A DNA stretch of 6,144 bases, from positions 1 through 6,144 of the forward strand of contig JAYTTZ010000201.1 of NCBI GenBank assembly GCA_043744805.1, in the 5' to 3' direction. This document shows, piece after piece, positions 5,201 to 6,144 of this stretch. A model generated the notes under the pieces. It was not told the DNA's origin. It was given only the letters and a program-made list of their open reading frames with translations, and ran no database searches. A program made the translations under genes and the position numbers. Origin of the DNA: Ga0077536 sp043744805. GTDB lineage: Bacteria > Pseudomonadota > Gammaproteobacteria > Ga0077536. The first letter of the stretch is position 1. Each line of letters opens with the position of its first letter.

Positions 5201-6144
5201 CGGGTTGGGATCGACGAAGGCCGCGTCCGGCAGGACGAATTCAAACGCGTGCCCCCCGAGCAGCCCGCGATTGCCAATCTGCTCCACCACGCGGGGCGGT
5301 GCCGGCACTTCCCGCGCGATGAGTGCGCGGAAGTCATCGGCGTCGAGCACGAAGCCCGAGTCGAAGACGTAGCGCGCGAAGCGATCGGGGGCGAAGTCCA
5401 CTGCAAGCTCGCCGAGTTGCAGCTGCCAGCGCGTGTCGCTGCCCGCCACGTGCAGTTGATCGGGCCGCGCGCCGGTGGGGAACACAAAAGTATTCTGCGC
5501 ATCGGGTTCCTCGATGCTGAACGCCCCGCGTGCCGGTAGGAGATAGCGATCATTGCCCGCGCCACCCGACACAGATCCCGCGGCCAGGTGGATCCGCAAT
5601 TCGTCGTCACCCGGTGTGCCCTGGAGGCCTTCGGTGTCGACCTCGCGCACGCGGCCAAAGCGCGAAGTCTCGAGCAGGTGCGCGCCGTCCAGCACCAGCC
5701 CTTCGCCCAGGCGCAGCCAGTCGACGGCGCCGTTGCGCCAGGCCTCGATGCGGATTTCGCTACTCGCGTCGAAGTGGACGAGCAGCGCGCTGCCACGCTC
5801 GGTGATCGACAGCGACGAGGGCGAGCGGAGATCGCGCAACCACAGGCCATCGTCGCCTGAGTCATCCAGCAGGATGTCCCTGCCGTCACCCGCATGGACG
5901 AGATAGACGTCGTTGCCGCTGCCGCCGCTGAGCACGTCGTCGCCCTTGCCACCGTCCAGCAGATCGGCACCGCTGCCACCACTCAGGCGATCATTCCCGG
6001 CGCCGCCCTCCAGCCTGTCGGGACCATCGCCACCGACCAGCCGATCATCACCGGCCTCACCCAGCAGGCGGTCCGGCCCCGCCTCGCCGTTCAGGAAATC
6101 CGCACCCTCGCCGCCTTCCAGGACGTCGGCGCCAGCGCCGCCGA
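2201..6144 (-). CDS. Large modular RTX/FG-GAP/cadherin-like secreted protein (5' partial)
   Basis: One minus-strand frame stays open from the right edge (first full codon at 6142-6140) to a TGA at 2203-2201. That gives 1313 visible residues (v1-v1313); the true start lies outside. Module order: nine RTX nonapeptides (v1-81), haemolysin-related module (v110-157), short RTX patch (v173-203), second module (v227-275), CADG/He_PIG Ig domain (v288-377), five FG-GAP calcium loops (about v388-739), degenerate RTX (v741-809), third module (v835-890), RTX (v898-942), fourth module (v969-1020), second CADG domain (v1029-1117), eight RTX repeats (v1125-1196), fifth module (v1226-1280) and a C-terminal tail. 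RTX repeats bind Ca2+ outside the cell and drive folding after type I (ABC/MFP/TolC-like) export, directed by an uncleaved C-terminal signal. Only one Cys is present (v610), as expected for an exported RTX protein. No catalytic domain or membrane span is visible. An adhesin or matrix protein is the likeliest role, but function stays open without the N-terminus. No secretion genes lie in the window. Confidence 0.93.
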   Translation of the reverse strand, partial: GGAGADVLEGGEGADFLNGEAGPDRLLGEAGDDRLVGGDGPDRLEGGAGNDRLSGGSGADLLDGGKGDDVLSGGSGNDVYLVHAGDGRDILLDDSGDDGLWLRDLRSPSSLSITERGSALLVHFDASSEIRIEAWRNGAVDWLRLGEGLVLDGAHLLETSRFGRVREVDTEGLQGTPGDDELRIHLAAGSVSGGAGNDRYLLPARGAFSIEEPDAQNTFVFPTGARPDQLHVAGSDTRWQLQLGELAVDFAPDRFARYVFDSGFVLDADDFRALIAREVPAPPRVVEQIGNRGLLGGHAFEFVLPDAAFVDPNPDSALTLHATLANGQALPRWLQFDASAGRFLGIAPSESLLSLTVQVTAVDGDGLSASQRFGLDVVPPFAPGAAAVFSTASLDGGNGMWITPAVEPFATPSTRAVAALGDLDGDGFADLLIGERIVFGQRTRQGATLDLATARGVTLVDAPDWVQGARGLAQFQPLRVDVDGDGRDDVLLDPAATAEDPEPRVLLAHRGHWPATTDFDSLPSLARFEWSPPNPFAGLPTITYGAQSLALRTLLPLGDFNGDGRGDFAISGLLVSEQRPWQGVVFGAAGDTATLDLGAALAGRALALACPPYDGYPHFNPGGAEAASGWGELAPLGDVNGDGLADLGVGSAPYLYTEGRAFGAVVFGRRDQAVLLDLNLLDGVNGFLLAFPEPGTGHARVHQLRAAGDVNGDGNGDILGLDEASGASFLIYGRAAFASALTLGSAEDDEIDASGGEVFAGAGNDVVVVRGGGSTAVDPGAGRNTVIIAATAGAQVQLRGGAGQNEYRVASLSEIDIHLRNASQDRLILPPGVTAATLSLHAGVVRLDTGTQGPRIHLEDLDPARLPDGPSGLGEIVFADGTAIDYARLLAEGFAVEGSPVDDHLRGSSTADRLRAREGADLLEGGAGNDTLEGGAGNDTYVFSAGSGNDVLVDTAGQDLLVLTDVAQVSAIAFRHEALDLVLVRDAGTQIRISNWHGALDARIEGLQLGDAPPLALEALVNRAPHPGEHLPVFRSYFGHPFTLDLPAASMLDPDPLDRLEWHVAARDDALPAGLSFDPATHRLAGQAATAGRLQLTLEATDTFGASSTRDFLLLVEDDAPTLAGSSSDDALVGTRLADHLLGRRGNDSLSGEEGNDVLGGGPGADLLEGGAGDDLLRGGSGDDVLDGGPGDDRYVFERGAGQDKIHDDDAGGHDEILLRGVQPQDIALWREGDALALGLRGTADGLRVEHWFSAPAARIESIRISAGPRLAAGDVDALLDAMARFDPGPALARPLSAAALFALEPVLAATWH
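2204..2329 (-). other. C-terminal tail, probable type I secretion signal
   Basis: The last 42 residues follow the final haemolysin-related module. They comprise AAGDVDALLDAMARF, a Pro-containing break (DPGPALARPLS), and an Ala/Leu-rich helix that ends EPVLAATWH. An acidic V-D-x-L-(x)-x-A-M-A-x-F segment followed by an A-P-V-(L/I)-A-A-x-W end recurs at the C-termini of proteobacterial RTX proteins (recalled, not searched). It fits an uncleaved type I export signal. The end of the reading frame therefore looks natural rather than truncated. Confidence 0.7.
2555..2770 (-). repeat. RTX block 4: eight nonapeptides
   Basis: Eight in-register nonapeptides (216 bp) run from GSSSDDALV to GGPGDDRYV. 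The first two are degenerate and the last four (GGPGADLLE, GGAGDDLLR, GGSGDDVLD, GGPGDDRYV) are close to consensus. Being next to the C-terminal export signal, this block is the best candidate for the Ca2+-triggered folding nucleus once the C-terminus leaves the secretion channel first, as is known for RTX proteins. Confidence 0.93.
2792..3058 (-). other. Cadherin-like CADG/He_PIG Ig domain 2
   Basis: A second Ig-like domain has a strand LDLPAASMLDPDPLDRLEW, the characteristic LPAGLSFDPATHRLAGQ strand-turn, and a closing LTLEATDTFGASSTRDFLLLV strand. It matches the first CADG domain in strand order and in its acidic DP-D-P turn. It joins the last RTX block to the preceding RTX/haemolysin-related set. 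Confidence 0.85.
3317..3451 (-). repeat. RTX block 3: five nonapeptides with a 27-bp DNA repeat
   Basis: Five in-register nonapeptides are present, from GSPVDDHLR through GGAGNDTLE to GGAGNDTYV. The last two turns are nearly identical at the DNA level: 27-bp units at 3324-3350 and 3351-3377 (plus-strand coordinates) both start gtgtcgttac and differ at only a few positions. This suggests a recent duplication or conversion of a single RTX turn. FSAGSGNDVLVD and a fourth haemolysin-related module (about 3083-3238) follow. Confidence 0.9.
3716..3922 (-). repeat. Degenerate RTX stretch after the propeller
   Basis: Recognisable RTX remnants (SAEDDEIDASGG, AGAGNDVVVV, DPGAGRNTVI, GGAGQNEYRV) are spread over 69 residues. 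Few turns keep the full GGxGxD calcium signature. The beta-roll shape is probably kept with fewer Ca2+ sites. It leads into a third haemolysin-related module at about 3473-3640. Confidence 0.65.
3926..4981 (-). other. FG-GAP / integrin-like propeller region (five Ca loops)
   Basis: Five DxDGDGxxD or DxNGDGxxD loops lie at 4853-4879, 4676-4702, 4442-4468, 4205-4231 and 3992-4018, spaced about 59, 78, 79 and 71 residues apart. Between them run blade-like strands with VVFG, VFGRR and IYGRA motifs, plus LDLNLLDGVNGF and SLDGGNGMWI turns. These are typical of FG-GAP repeats in integrin alpha propellers and their bacterial counterparts. The whole spans about 352 residues, short for a seven-bladed propeller of about 60 residues per blade, so it may have fewer blades or degenerate ones. 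Ca2+ binding by the loops is expected from the family. Confidence 0.88.
5012..5281 (-). other. Cadherin-like CADG/He_PIG Ig domain 1
   Basis: This segment of about 90 residues has the hallmarks of a dystroglycan-type cadherin-like or putative-Ig domain. These are an F-x-LPDAAFVDPNPD acidic strand-turn, LPRWLQFDASAGRFLGIAP (the typical LPxWLxFdxxtgxxxGxp strand), and a closing TVQVTAVDGDGLSASQRFGLDV. Such domains act as rigid spacers or Ca2+-dependent adhesive modules in large bacterial surface proteins. Confidence 0.8.
5534..5626 (-). repeat. Short RTX patch
   Basis: This is a brief RTX-like stretch with LQGTPGDDEL and SGGAGNDRYLLP motifs separated by a less regular turn (LRIHLAAGSV). It has the same form as the larger blocks but at most two or three recognisable turns. 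It is followed by a second, weaker haemolysin-related module at about 5318-5464 that ends DADDFRALI. Confidence 0.7.
5672..5815 (-). other. Haemolysin-related beta module 1
   Basis: The segment runs from SLSITERGSALLVHF through SEIRIEAW to VLDGAHLL. It follows the pattern of the haemolysin-type calcium-binding protein related domain: a beta strand, an acidic turn, an 'I-I-x-x-W' strand and a short closing segment. In RTX proteins such modules typically cap a beta-roll, as here, directly after RTX block 1. Confidence 0.6.
5900..6142 (-). repeat. RTX block 1: nine contiguous nonapeptides
   Basis: Nine in-register copies of the GGxGxDxLx calcium-binding nonapeptide run from the window edge (27 bp each, 243 bp in total). 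Examples are GGAGADVLE, GGEGADFLN, GGAGNDRLS and GGSGNDVYL. The array probably continues beyond the edge. Each pair of turns would bind Ca2+ in a parallel beta-roll. The third and fourth copies start GE rather than GG, and two copies have Pro before the conserved Asp. A GTG at 5935 inside this block looks like a start codon but is an internal Val. Confidence 0.95.

Noticed and set aside
3572..5539. A 655-codon open frame on the plus strand opposite the RTX gene
   Set aside because: It has no recognisable domain, is rich in Arg, His and Ala, and is antisense to a frame with clear RTX, CADG and FG-GAP motifs. Long opposite-strand frames are expected in GC-rich coding DNA.
5933..5935. GTG as a start codon for the RTX gene
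   Set aside because: The same frame continues upstream as nine perfect RTX nonapeptides to the window edge, so this GTG is an internal Val.
4225..5982. A 585-codon minus-strand frame shifted relative to the RTX gene
   Set aside because: Its composition is dominated by Arg, Ser, Ala and Pro with no domain, and it overlaps the convincing RTX frame completely.
243..6144. A functional link between Uup (limits tandem-repeat deletion in E. coli) and the neighbouring repeat-rich gene
   Set aside because: The genes converge, share no promoter, and Uup is a housekeeping protein; adjacency is most simply chance.

Overview
The window looks like chromosomal DNA from a high-GC member of the Proteobacteria, most likely beta or gamma. 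Three things point there: strong G/C preference at third codon positions, a full-length Uup-type ABC-F ATPase, and an upstream intergenic repeat built on the 'cctgag...tcgaag' palindromic motif that is common between genes in these groups. I cannot name a genus from the sequence alone. No rRNA, tRNA, CRISPR array, insertion sequence or phage gene is visible.

Layout. Positions 1-242 are a non-coding leader with a 10-bp tandem duplication, a REP-like inverted repeat with internal direct repeats, a small GC hairpin and only a weak promoter candidate. Positions 243-2174 (+) encode a complete 643-residue Uup: two ATPase domains, a linker, a Pro/Ala-rich hinge and a C-terminal coiled-coil DNA-binding domain. 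A 26-bp gap follows. From 2201 to the right-hand edge, on the minus strand, runs one very large reading frame of at least 1313 codons whose N-terminus lies outside the window. It encodes a calcium-binding RTX protein with the features of a type I secretion substrate.

The RTX protein is highly modular. Read from the visible N-terminal side it has nine tandem RTX nonapeptides, two haemolysin-related beta modules flanking a short RTX patch, and a cadherin-like (CADG/He_PIG) Ig domain. Next come five FG-GAP calcium-loop repeats resembling an integrin-type beta-propeller, a degenerate RTX stretch, and a second RTX/haemolysin-related/CADG set. A final eight-repeat RTX block, a fifth haemolysin-related module and a C-terminal tail ending in A-T-W-H complete it. 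No enzymatic domain is visible in the portion present, so an adhesive, matrix or surface-layer role is more likely than a hydrolytic one, but the missing N-terminus could change that.

The two genes converge tail to tail, belong to different processes (cytoplasmic ribosome/DNA maintenance versus an exported protein) and show no sign of being co-expressed. The most notable feature is the super-repeat architecture of the RTX protein, with a putative calcium-binding propeller inserted between two RTX-to-CADG units. I do not see an obviously unprecedented system.
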